Positions 34,272 through 46,907 of a stretch of DNA of 64,000 bases are shown here, one piece after another. Made by a program: the position numbers and the translations under genes. The stretch is from assembly GCA_022579005.1 (NCBI GenBank), contig MU401458.1:248001-312000 (forward strand), read 5' to 3'. Each line of letters begins with the position of its first letter. The first letter of the stretch is position 1. A model generated the notes under the pieces. The model saw only the letters and a program-made list of their open reading frames with translations. It ran no database searches and had not been told where the DNA came from. This DNA is from Poronia punctata (taxonomy: Eukaryota > Ascomycota > Sordariomycetes > Xylariales > Xylariaceae).

Positions 34272-37200
34272 CTATGAAGCCGAGTTGTTCATGATAGTAC
34301 CTTGTTTGGCGCTGCCTTTCCCTGTAGGACTTGGCTGCAATTGCAACTGCTCCGCTGCTAGCTCATACTGAAAGCCTCTACCAAATATGAGCAGCTCCTC
34401 GTCTTGGATGGGAGGCGGGCTTGGCATCTCTGGGTCCGTAGGAAGTATGGCGCTGAAATCAAAATCAGAGACCCCATCTTGATCGATATTATCGAGATTG
34501 GGAAATGAACTGTAATCGATGTCGAACCCACGCAACGAAGTAAACATGTGGCCGATAGAATGCGTCAAGGGCGTAGTTAAACCATCCTCTCCCATGGCCT
34601 CGGATGGGAACTGGTGGCGGGGTGAACGTCGCGGCATCGACATGGAATACCCTGATAAAGGTGTTTTGCGGGGAGTACGCGTTGGTGTCCGTTCTAAAAG
34701 CCTTTGGCCCAACGAAGCAGAAGACCTCGACGAGCGCATGCTCTTGGAAACGCTCCTAGTGACGGGCCGGTGACTCGGAGTGGGCCGAGTCGGGGTTTTG
34801 AAAGGACCATTGCTATTCGTCTTGGGGGGAGGGGTCGATGGCCGTGGCGGGGTGCCGAAAAGGTCGCTCATGTCGTCATATAACGGCTCTGGCGTGGTGG
34901 CCCTTGCAGGCTTGCTTTTGCCCTTGGTCTCCCCTTCCCTGTCCTTGATCTCGACCGGTTTCGGTGGTATCTGCACCTTATTGACAGCAACTTCTCCCAA
35001 AATCTTTGCCTCTTGATTTTTCCGCGGTGAGGGGAACAATAGACGGCGTGTCGCGCCAAGTTCTTCATCGAGATCGATAGGGCTCATGGCTGTGCCGCTG
35101 GCGTGAGATGCTCGAGAATGGGTTGATCCCACGTCCTTTGGGTTTGTAGCTTGTTTGATAGTACGCTCGGAATCGGGTTCGTTCGTCATATTCTCGGCTT
35201 GCTGACTTCCCGCCCGGGCTGTTTCCTTGGGCGAGTGAGGGAGATCTGCTGGCCCCGCTGGATCTGTTGGCAAAAAGGCTTCCGAGGTCAGCTTTTGGGC
35301 GTCACTTTTGGCTCTGCCCTTCCTTGGCCGTGCCCCCCCATGGCCGGCTGCTCGCTTTTTGCGCGTCTGCGAGAGCCTCTGTTCGTCCTTCTCCCACCTA
35401 TTCGGGGGCCGATGTTCCTTGCACTTGGTGAACCATATGCCACAGGCTATTTCACCGTCAGTTGGGTTGATTCGTCAATCTTGGGCCATTGGATATACTT
35501 ACGGTTGCATAAAAGAACTTCGGTCCATAAGCTTTTGTCGTCCTGGGGACCTAGGGACTTCTTGAGAACATGGTACAAGGTTGCAGCCCCACTGTCGTCT
35601 CGTTCTAGCACTTGGTGAGCAGTGATACAGCCGGGCTCTATGGAATACTCCTCGCGGGCCAGTAATTCCGGAGCTCCGCGGCACTCTTTCTTCCATATTT
35701 TACGCCAGGTAGGCGTCTCCAGTGCGCCACAGTTCCTACACCACGACGGCATTTGCCCCAAGGCTACTGCCTCTTCCAACTTTTGCTTTATCGCCTGCCG
35801 TTTGACGTAATTCTTGTTCATCCTCGTTTCTGTGCCTTCGGGGGCGTCTGTCTGTGGGTGCTGTCCGAATGACATAGAGGTCTCCCGAATCGACTGAGGC
35901 AAAACAGGATCACTAGCCGGGACTGTGGCCGGTTCTTGTTCTCGCTCGATAGACCGTTCAAAGACGGGTGTTGGGACAACTGGCGGTTCTGTACTCGCCT
36001 TGTCGAGAGCTCCTGTTGCCATGTCATTCACGCCATGCGTCGTGGCATGGGGACCGAAAGAATCATTGTCCACATTTACGGTATCAAGAAATTGGTCATC
36101 GCCCGAATATCCGTTCAATGCCGCCTCTATCGCGGCATAATCCACTTCCGGAAGGACGGCCGAACCTTCAGCTGGCGTTCGGGTTCCAACAGGGGTGGCT
36201 GTAGATGATTTCTTTCTCGACCCTTGGCCGCGCGGTGGGTTGTAGATCGAAGTCTGGGGCAATAACTCCGGAGGCCCCGGCACTTCGGTGTGGATATGAA
36301 GACTATCCGAAACTTTTTGCACTTTCGTTAACCGGCTGCGGCGGGGTTTCGGCTTGGCGACTACCGGTGCAGGAGCGGTGTTGGCGGTCAAGGGCTTAGG
36401 AGTGATATCATCTTCGGTTCGGACATCGTCGAGGCCACCACTCATAAAACCGGAATCCGGTTCTTGAGTTGGTACTCGCATAGGTGGTAAGATTGGGCTG
36501 GACGGCGCCGGGCTGGATCGCATACTGTACATGGCCGACCTCGGGACCGGCGGCGATGAGCTAATAGTCGCAGGGCTGGCTTCATCACTAAAGGGCGAAG
36601 GGGCTATAGAAATAGAATCGACCGGTGAGCGAGCTTCGTGGCTCATAGAGCGGGCGAGATCGGGGGCGGTTGTAATGCAATGGTCATCTGCCGGCTGTAT
36701 CGGCGTAGATTGCCGCCTTAGACTGCTCTCAGCCGTGAGTCTCGACGGATGTGCTTGAAAACGGGATCCCGGAATCGGAGTGGGTGCGCGAGGACCGTCT
36801 GGTTGGAGATGACTGCTTCCCTCTTTGCCATTGGGTGCAACTGGCCTGAAGTTACGGATAGATCCCGAAGTGCTCGCAGCTACTCGAAGTGACTCCGGGG
36901 CAGATCCAAAGGTAGCTTTGTTGTTGCGCTCTACTTGCGTTATTGTTGCCCTTTTCTTGGCCCGCGACGACGCATCGTCTCCGTCGGTCACCTCCTCACA
37001 GCCAGAAGTGTTTCCTTCGCTCGCAAGCGGACGCTTCCGTGGGCGGCCTCTCGGTCTACCTGTTGGCGGCCGACTAGATGCCCGAGAGTTTGGCCGAGAT
37101 CTGGTCTGGGGCTTCACTGGCCTTGGTGCGGGTTGGGTTGCCGTCGTCTCTTCACCAGAGGGGCTCTGTCTTGTCGTGTTGGCCATGGAGATAGGGTCAA

Positions 37201-38040
37201 ATGATGGTCCTTCTCGACCATTGTTGCTTAGGTCTATCGACCCAGGACGAGTAGGTGCAGGCTGTAAAGGCGGATAATGGTGCTGGCTTACGGCCTTCGC
37301 CTCCATGTGGGAAGGATAAGGTTGCATGGGAGCTGGTGCGAAGGTTGGTGGATTTGCCGGCGCCACCGGCTGGCTGTGCCCATGCCCACGCTGAGACTGC
37401 ATCAGAGAGCCCCATTCGCCATTCTCTGACATGCTGGAAGAGGTGGCTAGGTTTGGCGGCGGGGGTAACGATGCTGCCGATTGTGGACGCGGGACATAGT
37501 CATTGCGCGGCATATTGGTTATTGCCGTCAGTTTTAGTCTAACCTCCAGTGTTTCTCTGGTGCCGCCGTGACCAAAGATGCCAAGGAGGTTCTTGGAAAC
37601 CCGGCCTGTGATAAGCTGTTGTTCTTGTGGGTCGAATTGCTGGTTAAGCCCCCGAGACAGCAAACCTTGGCCTACCAAGGGGGTGTCAGGCTCTGAGTAG
37701 TCGAACGCATATACGGCGTAGTCTTTAGATCCATCTCCGGCCAATTCCGGGCTGCAATTGGCAACAGCGTGAAGGCATATACCCAAGTTGACTAAACCGA
37801 TTGTTTGCCCCTCCATTGGGATTGTTTGAACGTTGAGAATATGGGGCCATCGAGCGAGACAGCGTTCCTGGTTATCCTTGTCGAACGTGTAATGGACTTT
37901 CACTACAGTAACGGTTAACACGAAACATGGGAGCATCAGAAAAGTAAAGAGTTCTTACGGCCCATGGGTCGGATTTGCGGCCCGCGGTCGTCGACGGTAG
38001 GGTCGGTCCACACTCCATCCTGTGGCACGTTCTGCGCCAT
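34272..38040 (-). CDS. Spt21/Ams2-like GATA zinc-finger protein
   Basis: Three exons, 37959-38040, 35503-37902 and 34272-35446, join in phase to 1,218 residues. The N-terminal domain (about 28-165; LKVHYTFDKDNQERCLARWP, VNLGICLHAVANCSPEL, YAVYAFDYSEPDTPLVGQG, LLGIFGHGGTRETLEVRLKL) is that of the Spt21/Ams2 family, which controls histone gene expression and chromatin. A GATA-type finger follows: Cys749 and Cys752 (WCRNCGALETPTW) pair with Cys826 and Cys829 (LLCNPCGIWF), the second half being completed across the last intron. The loop between the pairs is about 73 residues instead of the usual 17-20. An AT-hook-like RPRGRPRKRP lies in the middle and long Ser/Pro-rich regions fill the rest. It is nuclear by family. 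Histone-gene regulation is inferred from Ams2 of fission yeast and Spt21 of budding yeast. Confidence 0.85.
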
Positions 38041-39394
38041 CTTGTGCCGTATTGTTTCCACGTTTAACTGCGGGAGCAGGGCTCGAGCGGCCGATCGTAT
38101 ATTGGGCTTCGTGAGACTGACAACTACCGTAAAGCTTGTCCAAATTCCGAAAACTCAAAACGAAGGTCTAGACATTGAAGATTCCTACAGGTGTAGTTCT
38201 TCACAGTGGCTGGAATCTCGGTAGAGTGTGGTGTGTTTGCGGCCTACGCGTTTTGCAAAACGACAGTCTGCTCACACGTACAGCCAACCGCAGCCAAGGT
38301 AAAGCCCAGCATGCAAGTTTACAACGCTGGGAAAAGGTTGCAAGTAATTATGTTCTTTTCGAATTAATGGAATATTGGTTGACGAATGCAATGCTGGGGG
38401 GTATCCGGTGTGGTCGTTGGTGCAGTGCCAATGGCAATTGGGAATTGAACAAGAGAGAAAACAACCAGTTTGGGAAGAATTGATGGTTGGCTGAGGTACA
38501 AGACCAGCAACCGAGTTTAATGGGTGGATGCAAGTACTAGGTAAGGTAGCTCCTAGAGTCGTGTAAGAACGCGTCTGGATTGCGCGCTAACGCGGCAGAT
38601 GTGCCTTTCTATGCGGGTCCGGCGCCGGTAGCGCGTTGCGTGTCGCAAGGGACCAGGGGAAGATACAGATTGAACCAATGTAACTAAGTACCTACGAATA
38701 GACGTCACCTCGGTCTAGGTTGGTACCTCTAGGGGTGGCTGGGGAGCTGGGCACCGTTGGGTCTTTCGAGCTTGGGGATGAGAAAGTGGGGGCAATGGGA
38801 GCACGGGCCACTCTGAACGGATGCCCCACCCAAAGTTTCGGAGCTTTCCCAGTATCTTTTTGAACGAAAAGTGGTTGCGGAATCAAAGGCAGAAACCAAC
38901 ACGCCCAAGACTGTCTTAACAGACCATGAAAATAATAAAGGTCCGGTGGAACTTTCCCATTATACTCGGCCATCGACGGGGGGCTACCCCATGTATTTAT
39001 ACTTATACAGCACCTATAGAGCCCCACAAAACTTTCTGTATAATGTTTTATGACTCAATCGTACTAACATCCAACCCAGCTTTAATACCTACCTTATGTT
39101 ATCATCCTGATTATCTATTTGAGGAGTATTTACAGTTGCCTACCTTATCTACCTATATACGAACCCCAACACTCCCATTTCATGCAACCTAAAGATCAAG
39201 TTTTTCTAAATTACTTTCTCATCCCGGCGCCTACACGTGATTACATAGAGTTACTGTTTTCCCTCTATAGTTCATCCCCTGCCATAATTTACGTACTGGC
39301 AACCTAGCAACAAAGAATATATGAATAGTATGGTCACAAATATACACTTCTGTTATACAACATATGCTTCCTATATTATTTTACAATATTCTCC
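38041..39394. other. Upstream region of the Spt21-like gene
   Basis: Only short frames occur (for example 38175-38483 and 38692-39027) and none shows a domain. The region holds the promoter of the Spt21-like gene and the 3' end of the hydrolase gene. Confidence 0.5.
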
Positions 39395-40978
39395 CTACTC
39401 GTATGCCCAAACAGCCTTGCCATCTTCATCAACCCTTGTTTTCCGATGCAGAATCTCATGAACAACTGTGCTAATACCTTGTCTTCCCCCCTTCTGCCGA
39501 ACAAAGTGCTCGGCCACCTCGCGACGAGTCTTGGCACCTTCAGACACGACCCTTTCAACGTCATCTTCACTAGGTACGCCATAAGAGTTGTGCGGGTACT
39601 CCGTGTAGTTACGGCCCGTTAGTAATTCCAAATTGGGCGTGTCGGACGACTCCTCGAAGAAGGGAGCCTCTATATCGCCTTCAGGAGGTACGTCCTCCAG
39701 GCTAGCCGGCTCCCATTTCGGTGTCGGCTTGGGCTTATCCTTCGAGATTAAGCGAGCCCAAACGCCTTGGGCAAAGTCGTTATGACTCATGAAACGGGTG
39801 GCAATTTGGTGCTCTCTCTTGAAGGTTTCCTCGATAGACCAGGTTCTTCCGATTTGCATCTGCCTAAAGGCCACATGCACGGCCGTGGGGGACCGTTGAT
39901 GTAGAGTGTACAGGGTTTTCTCTGCCCAATCCTTGGTAGCACCCTGTTCCTCTTTTAGGGCGCCTATCACACCCTCCACACTGTCCTTGCTGAAGCAGCG
40001 ATCGATCGCTTTTCGTAGTTCGCCTGCGAGTAGTATGGGTTCTTTCTGGGGCAGGCCTGTCACATATTCTTCAATAGTCATTTCAATGATGGCTAACCTC
40101 TTCTCCATGCTGTCGTAGTCCTTGAATCGCAATTCCGCTAGACGAGATTCCAGGCTCGGCAAACTGCTGGAGTGTAGGTAGTGGGTCGCGACACCCGAGT
40201 AGAAAACGTTGGCTCCCGTCAATCGCTCGCTCGTGAGGGCTAAATAGGTTCCTATCGCGCCGTTCATTCTCGGCAAGAAGAACGATGCACCGACATCAGG
40301 GAAAAAGCCAATAGTGGTCTCGGGCATGGCGAAAACTGTTCTCTCAGTCGCGATCCGGAAAGGGGCATGTATGCTTAGCCCCACGCCGCCGCCCATAGTG
40401 ATACCGTCCATGAAGGCAATATATGGCTTCTGGTACGTCGCAATGTAATGGTTGAGCTTATATTCAAGCGCGAAATAGTCTGCAGAAGCCTTTTGGCCCT
40501 CCAGACCCTGCTTGTTCTGCTCTGCGAGGGCAGCTACGTCGCCGCCAGCACAGAACGCTTTGTCACCAGCACCCTTGATGACCACGACATTAGCCAACGC
40601 CGACCTTTCCCATTCTATCATTCGAGGCACTATTTTGCGGATCATGGAGGCGTTGAGGGAGTTGAGCTTCTTCGGGCGGTTGAGTTCCATGGTCCGGAGA
40701 CCATATAGGCTGTTGAACACGACATCACGAGGCTCGTCTTCGGGTAACTCTTTAATCGTATGTTCGACCTCCTTATCTCTCGACCGCTGCGATTGAAATT
40801 TCATAAGCACAGTTCTAGTTCATGGCGGTCCGGAAAATCCCATGCATACCTTTGACTCGGAACCGAAGTCAGCCGTCAGGATCTTTGCTTTGAGAGGCAT
40901 GTTGATGTTTGCTCGGCGGAAAGGGGACACGGCGCTAGCTGTTGTGCCAGCCCGACTTATGAATAGCCTGGAAGACAT
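39395..40978 (-). CDS. EHD3: 3-hydroxyisobutyryl-CoA hydrolase, mitochondrial (mS47)
   Basis: Two exons, 40850-40978 and 39395-40786, join in phase (GTATGC donor, CGCAG acceptor) to 506 residues. Exon 1 encodes an Arg/Ser/Ala-rich presequence. The crotonase-fold domain follows, with the oxyanion-hole stretch FCAGGDVAAL (about 121-130) and AFMDGITMGGGVGLS, and the family signature MPETTIGFFPDVG with Glu199 and Asp207 at the positions of the catalytic acids of HIBYL-CoA hydrolases. A long C-terminal part (RSPTAVHVAFRQMQIG, HNDFAQGVWARLISKD) is also as in the family. The enzyme hydrolyses 3-hydroxyisobutyryl-CoA in valine breakdown in the matrix. The yeast homologue Ehd3 is also the mitoribosomal small-subunit protein mS47. 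Divergent from SMD2. Confidence 0.92.
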
Positions 40979-41536
40979 CTAGATTTGTCTGTTCCCTGAA
41001 TGCGCAAGGGAACAAGACACATGCGCATCGAGAAGTACACGGGGGGATCGGGTGATTGAGGAGTCGCGGCAATCCTTTTCCACCGGACGGGTCTTCGTTG
41101 CAGACTGAAGCCAATAGTGTAGTACCCGGTTTTATGTCGGCATTGGCAATTGCGTAGCAGGTCCTCGGTCGTTTTTCAGAAAATTTGGAGCTTCGTTAAG
41201 ACCTCCAGTCACTCTGGGTACAATTACCTGAAAAAGCGTTTGAATACTTCCCGTTTCGGTTAGTTCTTACCTTTCCGCCACAATAATAGGTGATGACCCA
41301 CCTTAAAAGCTAGCCATGACCCCAGAAAACCAATTAAAGTACGTTGAATTCTTAACGCTTCTGGAGTACATCGAATTCTGTGTGCTATCTCCGCCTAATC
41401 TAAGTACTTCGTAGAATAACTTGGAGTTATCTGGCAAGCCTTCCAGGGTGCAAGCATTCAACATTTCAGCCTTGCCAGTTCAACATTCGCCTACCAGCCG
41501 TAAACCAACCACCACGGCGCGCACATTTTACACAAC
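40979..41536. promoter_or_regulatory. Divergent promoter region of EHD3 and SMD2
   Basis: This 558-bp region separates two start codons pointing away from each other. No specific element is recognised. Confidence 0.5.
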
Positions 41537-42136
41537 ATGGCGGACGCAAAGATCCAGTACGTATCCCACCCATTCAGCGAAACGAATCAAAATCAAGACT
41601 AACGAATGTCTATTAGGGAGCTTCAGACGAAGCCAAGGAATGAGTTAACGTACGTGGTCGTCACCTTTCTTGCCCCTCTCTAACTCGCTTCGGTCGATTT
41701 GTCTGTTAACGCAACGTAGAGAATATGAGGTCCAACTCCTCGAAGAGTACGAGTTCGGCGCCGGCCCTTTATCTATCCTCCAAACCGCCGTGCGGAGTCA
41801 CACTCAAGTCCTCATTTCCATACGCAACAACCGCAAGTTGCTCGCGCGTGTCAAGGCCTTTGACCGCCACTGTAACATGGTCCTCGAGAACGTGAAGGAG
41901 ATGTGGACGGAGACGCCGCGTCTTGCTAATGGCAAAAAGGGCCGCCCCGTAAACAAGGATCGTTTCGTCAGCAAGATGTACGTGTTATCGTTCATACGGC
42001 ATCGTTTCCTCGTTTGTCCTTCTGGGATACGTTGCTTGTCCCTTGTTTCCCCCTCTTTTATATGCAGTTATAGCTAATACTTGCTCTTCACAGGTTTTTA
42101 AGAGGTGATTCGGTCATTCTCGTACTACTTAGTTAA
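41537..42136 (+). CDS. SMD2: Small nuclear ribonucleoprotein SmD2
   Basis: Four exons, 41537-41556, 41617-41649, 41720-41977 and 42094-42136, join in phase to 117 residues. The first two exons are only 20 and 33 nt, so single frames miss the N-terminus. The sequence shows [16 protein letters not shown], then the Sm1 motif ([33 protein letters not shown]), a basic insert with [14 protein letters not shown], and the Sm2 motif [12 protein letters not shown]. SmD2 is one of the seven Sm proteins that ring U1, U2, U4 and U5 snRNAs in the spliceosome. The protein stops directly after the Sm2 strand, without the few extra residues found in animal SmD2. The gene is convergent with the DAK gene, 300 bp apart. 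Confidence 0.95.
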
Positions 42137-42436
42137 TGGGAGTTGTGTTTTTGGGTTTGGGCAAACGTCTCGTGGTATCTAAAGACTTCGTCTCATTGCG
42201 ACGAGACAATAGCTTATGAAGAATATATGATGGGCAACAAGAGATTGCCCCTCACAGTCCGTACACTTGGCATCTGCAACGGAAGCAAAAAATGGACTTC
42301 ATACCGGCGTCGGGAAGAGATACCACGAGTTAATACATGCATGATTCGGGATCAACATCATTAGCTGCTGTCATTTACAGAATACCAAAGGGTATAGTTA
42401 CTACACATGATGCTTGTGATACACCGTCTCTTCCCT

Positions 42437-44312
42437 TTATTTTTCAGCATCCAGCCCAGCCAAGCCCAAGAAAAAGTTAGCCAGGCCGAAAGCTCCTGGA
42501 TCCGGGACCGTCTCGAACCCGGATCCACCTACGTACACGGCCCTACCGAGGCTTGCTTGCATTCCTTTGGTCCCGTCGGCAGCCTTCTTCGATGCGATAG
42601 CTGCCTCCTTGAGGTCACCCGAGTTTCCAAGCGTTTCGACAAAGGGATACAACGCATCCACGATCGTTCGATCGCCGGGCTTAGCAGGCGTGTACCTAGC
42701 CAGAGCATCACAGCTTTGTTTCAAAGCGTTTGACCAGAGCTGCGGTGTAGCCTCGCCTGGGGAGAGCACCCGTAGCGAGTGGACAAGTGCGTTGAGGAAT
42801 ATCGCAAAGAGCGCCCCGGACTGATTAACATGGGTTAACACCTAGTCTACATATCGGCGAAGCGGAGGGTTTGGGATACTTACTGTGCCATCCATGGAAG
42901 TCTCGATCACAGGCACAATATTGGCAACGTCGACTACAACATCGCCTGTCGGCCTCGTTGCCTTCAGATGCTTCAATACCGCTGTAGTCTGTTAGTATTG
43001 CTGAATTGTTCCAGATGGTGGCTTTCGACGTACCTTCAGCGCCTCTTTTGAGGCCAATGCCGCAATCACCGTCTCCGACCACAGTATCGAATCTAGTGAC
43101 CTCGGGCTCTACCGCGATCAAGGCTTCGATGGCGGAAGTCAGCGCATTTTTGAACAGTTCGGGGTCCCCCTTTAGCCCACTCGGCTTGACGCTTTCATCC
43201 GAAGTCGCAATATCCTGCCGCGTATTTGTGTTCCGAGCCTCCCATGTCTCTTTCGTGATCGGCGCAGCCCATCCAGTAGCTTCACATGGGTAGTCGAGAA
43301 GCTGAATCATACTCGGCCCGCCGATCTCTGTATTCACCACATTTAGGAGTGAGATGCTGAACCCGAGGCCGTTCAGACTTGTCATGTAGGTGCCGCTGAG
43401 AATCCTCACTGGCCGTATACCCCAGTTGCTTCCAAGTTGCTTGACGACCTCGGCGGTAATACCCCCAAGTTCAAGGACACTAACAGCACCCAAGTTGTTC
43501 ACCAATAATACCACCTCGTTCGAGTTCAAGTTTAAGAAAGATCGGTCCTTGTCGTTCTTATCGAGCAGCTGAGAAAGCATCGTCTTGACCAGTTCGGGGA
43601 GTTCGACCTTCGCTCTTCCAGATCCAGCTTCGTTGTGAATACCCATCCCTACCTCGACCTCATCGGCACCCAAACTCCCCTCTGCATTGGGATCGGGGGG
43701 CGCTCTTCCAGGGACATGAACATGCTCTAAACTTGCTCCAACGCTCGCCAGATTGTCTGCGGTGAGTTTGGCGACCTTGTATACCTGTTCCAGAGAGGCC
43801 CCTTGCGCAGCCAGGGCACCGGCGATCTTGTGCACAAGAACTGTCCCGGCGATTCCTCGTCTTCCTACCTTCCCTCCCTTTGCCCGGCCAACGCCAACAT
43901 CGTCACCGACGACGAGCATTTCCACCTTCAGGCCCGCAGCCTTCGCCTTCTCAACGGCCATGCCAAAGTTGAGCACGTCACCAGTGTAGTTCATGACCGT
44001 CACTAGGACTCCTTTATCAGTGTTAACCCGCGACATGATCGCCTTTCGTACTTGCTCCGCACTGGGAGAGGCGAATATAGTTCCGGCTACGGCTGCCGAT
44101 AACAAGCCAGAACCGACGAAAGCACCGAAACTTGGCTCATGGCCACTGCCGCCGCCGCTGATAATGGACACCTGAGAAGGTGCATGGCTAGGCCGCTGAT
44201 AGACGATTTTGTTCGCGGCATCCAATGCCACAGATGGGTTGGTCAAGGTCAGACTCTCCAGCGCAGAGTCTACAAGTAGAGTAGGGTCGTTGATGAAGTG
44301 TTTTGTCGACAT
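42437..44312 (-). CDS. DAK1: Dihydroxyacetone kinase
   Basis: Three exons, 43034-44312, 42884-42981 and 42437-42820, join in phase to 586 residues, the usual length of single-chain ATP-dependent DHA kinases. The DakK domain (about 1-335) has SIISGGGSGHEPSFGAFVG and MNYTGDVLNFGMA, and His226 in GMGIHNEAG, the residue that binds dihydroxyacetone covalently in this family. The DakL domain (about 385-580) starts with the metal-binding VVGDGDCGIGLKRGAE (Asp414, Asp416) and continues to MDGTSGALFAIF and KKAADGTKGMQASLGRAVYVG. It phosphorylates dihydroxyacetone to DHAP, serving glycerol use and detoxification. An upstream ATG exists at codon -6 (44330). No peroxisomal C-terminal signal is present (ends GLDAEK). 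Confidence 0.95.
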
Positions 44313-45448
44313 ATTGGAAATATTAAACAAGTTCCCGCCTTGATTTTCTAGTGAGGGCGTAGAGTAGGTAGGTAAGTGAAGTGATGTACTGATGATTTAT
44401 TACACTATAAGTATACTTTTGCGGACCGAGAATACAGACACGCAACTGTAGGCCAGTGTGTCAATGTGAAGCTTTAATAGGGGTTTCTATGCGATGCCGG
44501 AAATGAGACGTCTGCCCAGACTAGGTAGGTGGGGGTTCGTCTATGTAATAATCGTGTCGTATCAACGCAGGATATCTAACTCCGGTTCGCCTCCATTACC
44601 TATGCACACTAGATCAGGACGAATGCTGAGTCCGTTAATATATTGGTGAAGCTACTGTCACTTGTGCTACTTGTACTTCCTAGTGGGACTATGATGCTGC
44701 AGGGATAGTTATTAGCACCTTGTTCGAAATTCAGGGCAAGACTCCTTAAAATTCGGGCCAGAGTTTCTGATCAATGGATGTCCCGCACGTTCACTGCCTG
44801 TACGTATTGATCAGGAGCAGAGGGGGGGAGGGGTCATGACAGGAATGACGACAATTCAAGAGGCTCATCTTGCCAATTCTACGGCCCACATAAACATACG
44901 GGAAGCCCCTGCCCTATGGGACAATCATCAATGTGACTTTTCGGCCCCGCGTTTCCACTTATAGTTCGTACTAGCGTGTATTCAATAATACCTTCATACC
45001 TTACGTGTACATCGATCTTGATGTACCCAATAAAGTACCCGGGATGCGCTCTCCCGTCAACTACCTATTCCGTGTTTTTCGTAAGTGTGGCTGAAGGAGG
45101 TTCTGCCCCACGTTTACCACCCACCTCAAGAGCAAAAGATTAGTGGGGGTTGAATTGTGCGAGACGTGACTCAACCTCCATACTGTTACTAAGAACGAAC
45201 ATTTTCAGCATGACCATCTGATGCAATAGAAAACCAATATCTGTGCCAAATTGCTTACAAATTTAGAGAAAGTGCCGCATCCCAACACACGCACGCGCGA
45301 TAAGAATCGTCTCGGCCCAGGACCGTCGTCGTGCCTTTGCGCCCAAGTCGCAAAGGCGCTAGATATATCGACACTTCTTCCCTTACGCCACAACTAGTTT
45401 GACGTTGCTGCATGCTCGACGATTTTAGCGAGAGCCGGCGACCCGATC
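44313..45448. other. Divergent intergenic region, DAK to eIF2B delta
   Basis: This 1.1-kb region holds the upstream elements of both genes. No open frame of note is present. G-rich and pyrimidine-rich patches occur, but no box is recognised. Confidence 0.5.
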
Positions 45449-46907
45449 ATGTCTACGGGAAATAATGAGCCTCCCGCGGAGGTGAAGCCTACAACTTCAG
45501 AAAACGCCGCCCAAAGTCTAGATAAGCCTCAAGATGCACCTGCCCTTCCAAACGGCGACTCCCAGTCTAAGACCAACACTACAGCCCCTTCGGGAGCGCC
45601 TAAGCTTTCTAATGCGGAGTTGAAGGCAAAGGCAAAGGCGGAAAAACAAGCACGTCGAGCTCAAGCGAAAGCTTCGAAGGAGGTGCCGCATGGAGGGGCG
45701 GCGGGGGCGGCTCCTGTACCAACTGGCCAACCGGGTACGGAAACAAAGGGAAATAAGGCGAAAGGCAAATCAGACGCAGCTACTTCCGCCATCTCGGGCG
45801 TGGCAGGGAGACCTACCGGGTCAAAAGGCCCGGTACCGGCGGCACCCCCCAAACCGGAAATTACCATACCAGCATGTTTCAGTCATCTGTCCTTGGCCAA
45901 GAGAACTCCGACGACGCAGGCCGACAAAGATGTCCATCCCGCAGTTCTAGCCCTAGGCCAACAAATGGCCACATTCGTCATCGATGAGAGCATTGACAGG
46001 CTGGAGGCGACGCTCCGTGCCTTCAAAAAAGTGAGCCTGTGCCGCGCATTTCCTACGGTCGGGCTGCCGCTGACATAGTGACTAGGTTATCGACTCATAT
46101 ACAACCCCTCCCGGCAATACCCTTGCACGACATCTCACCCCTCACGTACTAAACCCGCAAATAGAATATCTAAGCGCTTGTCGTCCGATGTGCTTTTCTA
46201 TGGGCAATGCGATCCGTTGGCTAAAGTTACAAGTCAGCAAAATTGACCCTGACGTCCCCGATGCCGAGGCCAAAAAGGAGCTTTGTGCCAGCATAGACGG
46301 GTTTATACAAGAGAGAATCAACTTTGCAGATCTCGTAATTACCCAGAAGGGCGCTGACCTGGTCGATAGCGGCGACGTGGTCCTGGTGTATGGCCGGAAT
46401 ACTTTAGTCGAGAGGACTCTGCTTGAGGCCTACTCGGTGTCCGGCAAAAAGTTCGACGTTATTGTAGTCGACGATCCTTATGAGCGGCGCGGCCAAGTTC
46501 TCACAAAGACACTCGCTGCAAAGGGTGTCCATGTATCATACTGCGGAGACCTTGGCGCCCTTCAGTTTCATATCAAACGTGCCCATAAAATCTTCCTCGG
46601 GGCAGAAGGAATGTTCAGCAACGGAGCACTATATGGCCGCTCTGGCACTTCGGATCTCGCTATAGCTGCCAAGGACCTCAGGAAAAAGGTCTATGTGCTT
46701 TGCGAGTCTATCAACATCACTGACAGGGTCTCGACCGACTCACTCACGTACAACGAGATCGACCCAGAGAGGAGTACTAGTTCGTCGTTCCGGTTACTCT
46801 TCGACACTACGTCCAGCCAGTATCTCACGACCGTAGTGACAGAGATATCAAGTGTGCAACCTACCTCAGTATCGTATCTGCTGCGGAAACTCGAAGATTC
46901 CAACTAG
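45449..46907 (+). CDS. GCD2: Translation initiation factor eIF2B, delta subunit
   Basis: Two exons, 45449-46030 and 46086-46907, join in phase (AAAAAA/GTGAGC donor, CTAG acceptor) to 467 residues. The first 150 residues are disordered, Ala/Lys/Pro-rich (KAKAKAEKQARRAQAKASK), as in other delta subunits. The eIF2B alpha/beta/delta fold follows, with HPAVLALGQQMATFVIDESI, SACRPMCFSMGNAIRWLK, GDVVLVYGRNTLVERTLLEA, FDVIVVDDPYERRGQ and the C-terminal FLGAEGMFSNGALYGRSGT segment. eIF2B is the cytosolic guanine nucleotide exchange factor for eIF2. The delta subunit sits in its regulatory core and senses phosphorylated eIF2. The start ATG is in frame with no closer alternative. Confidence 0.95.
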
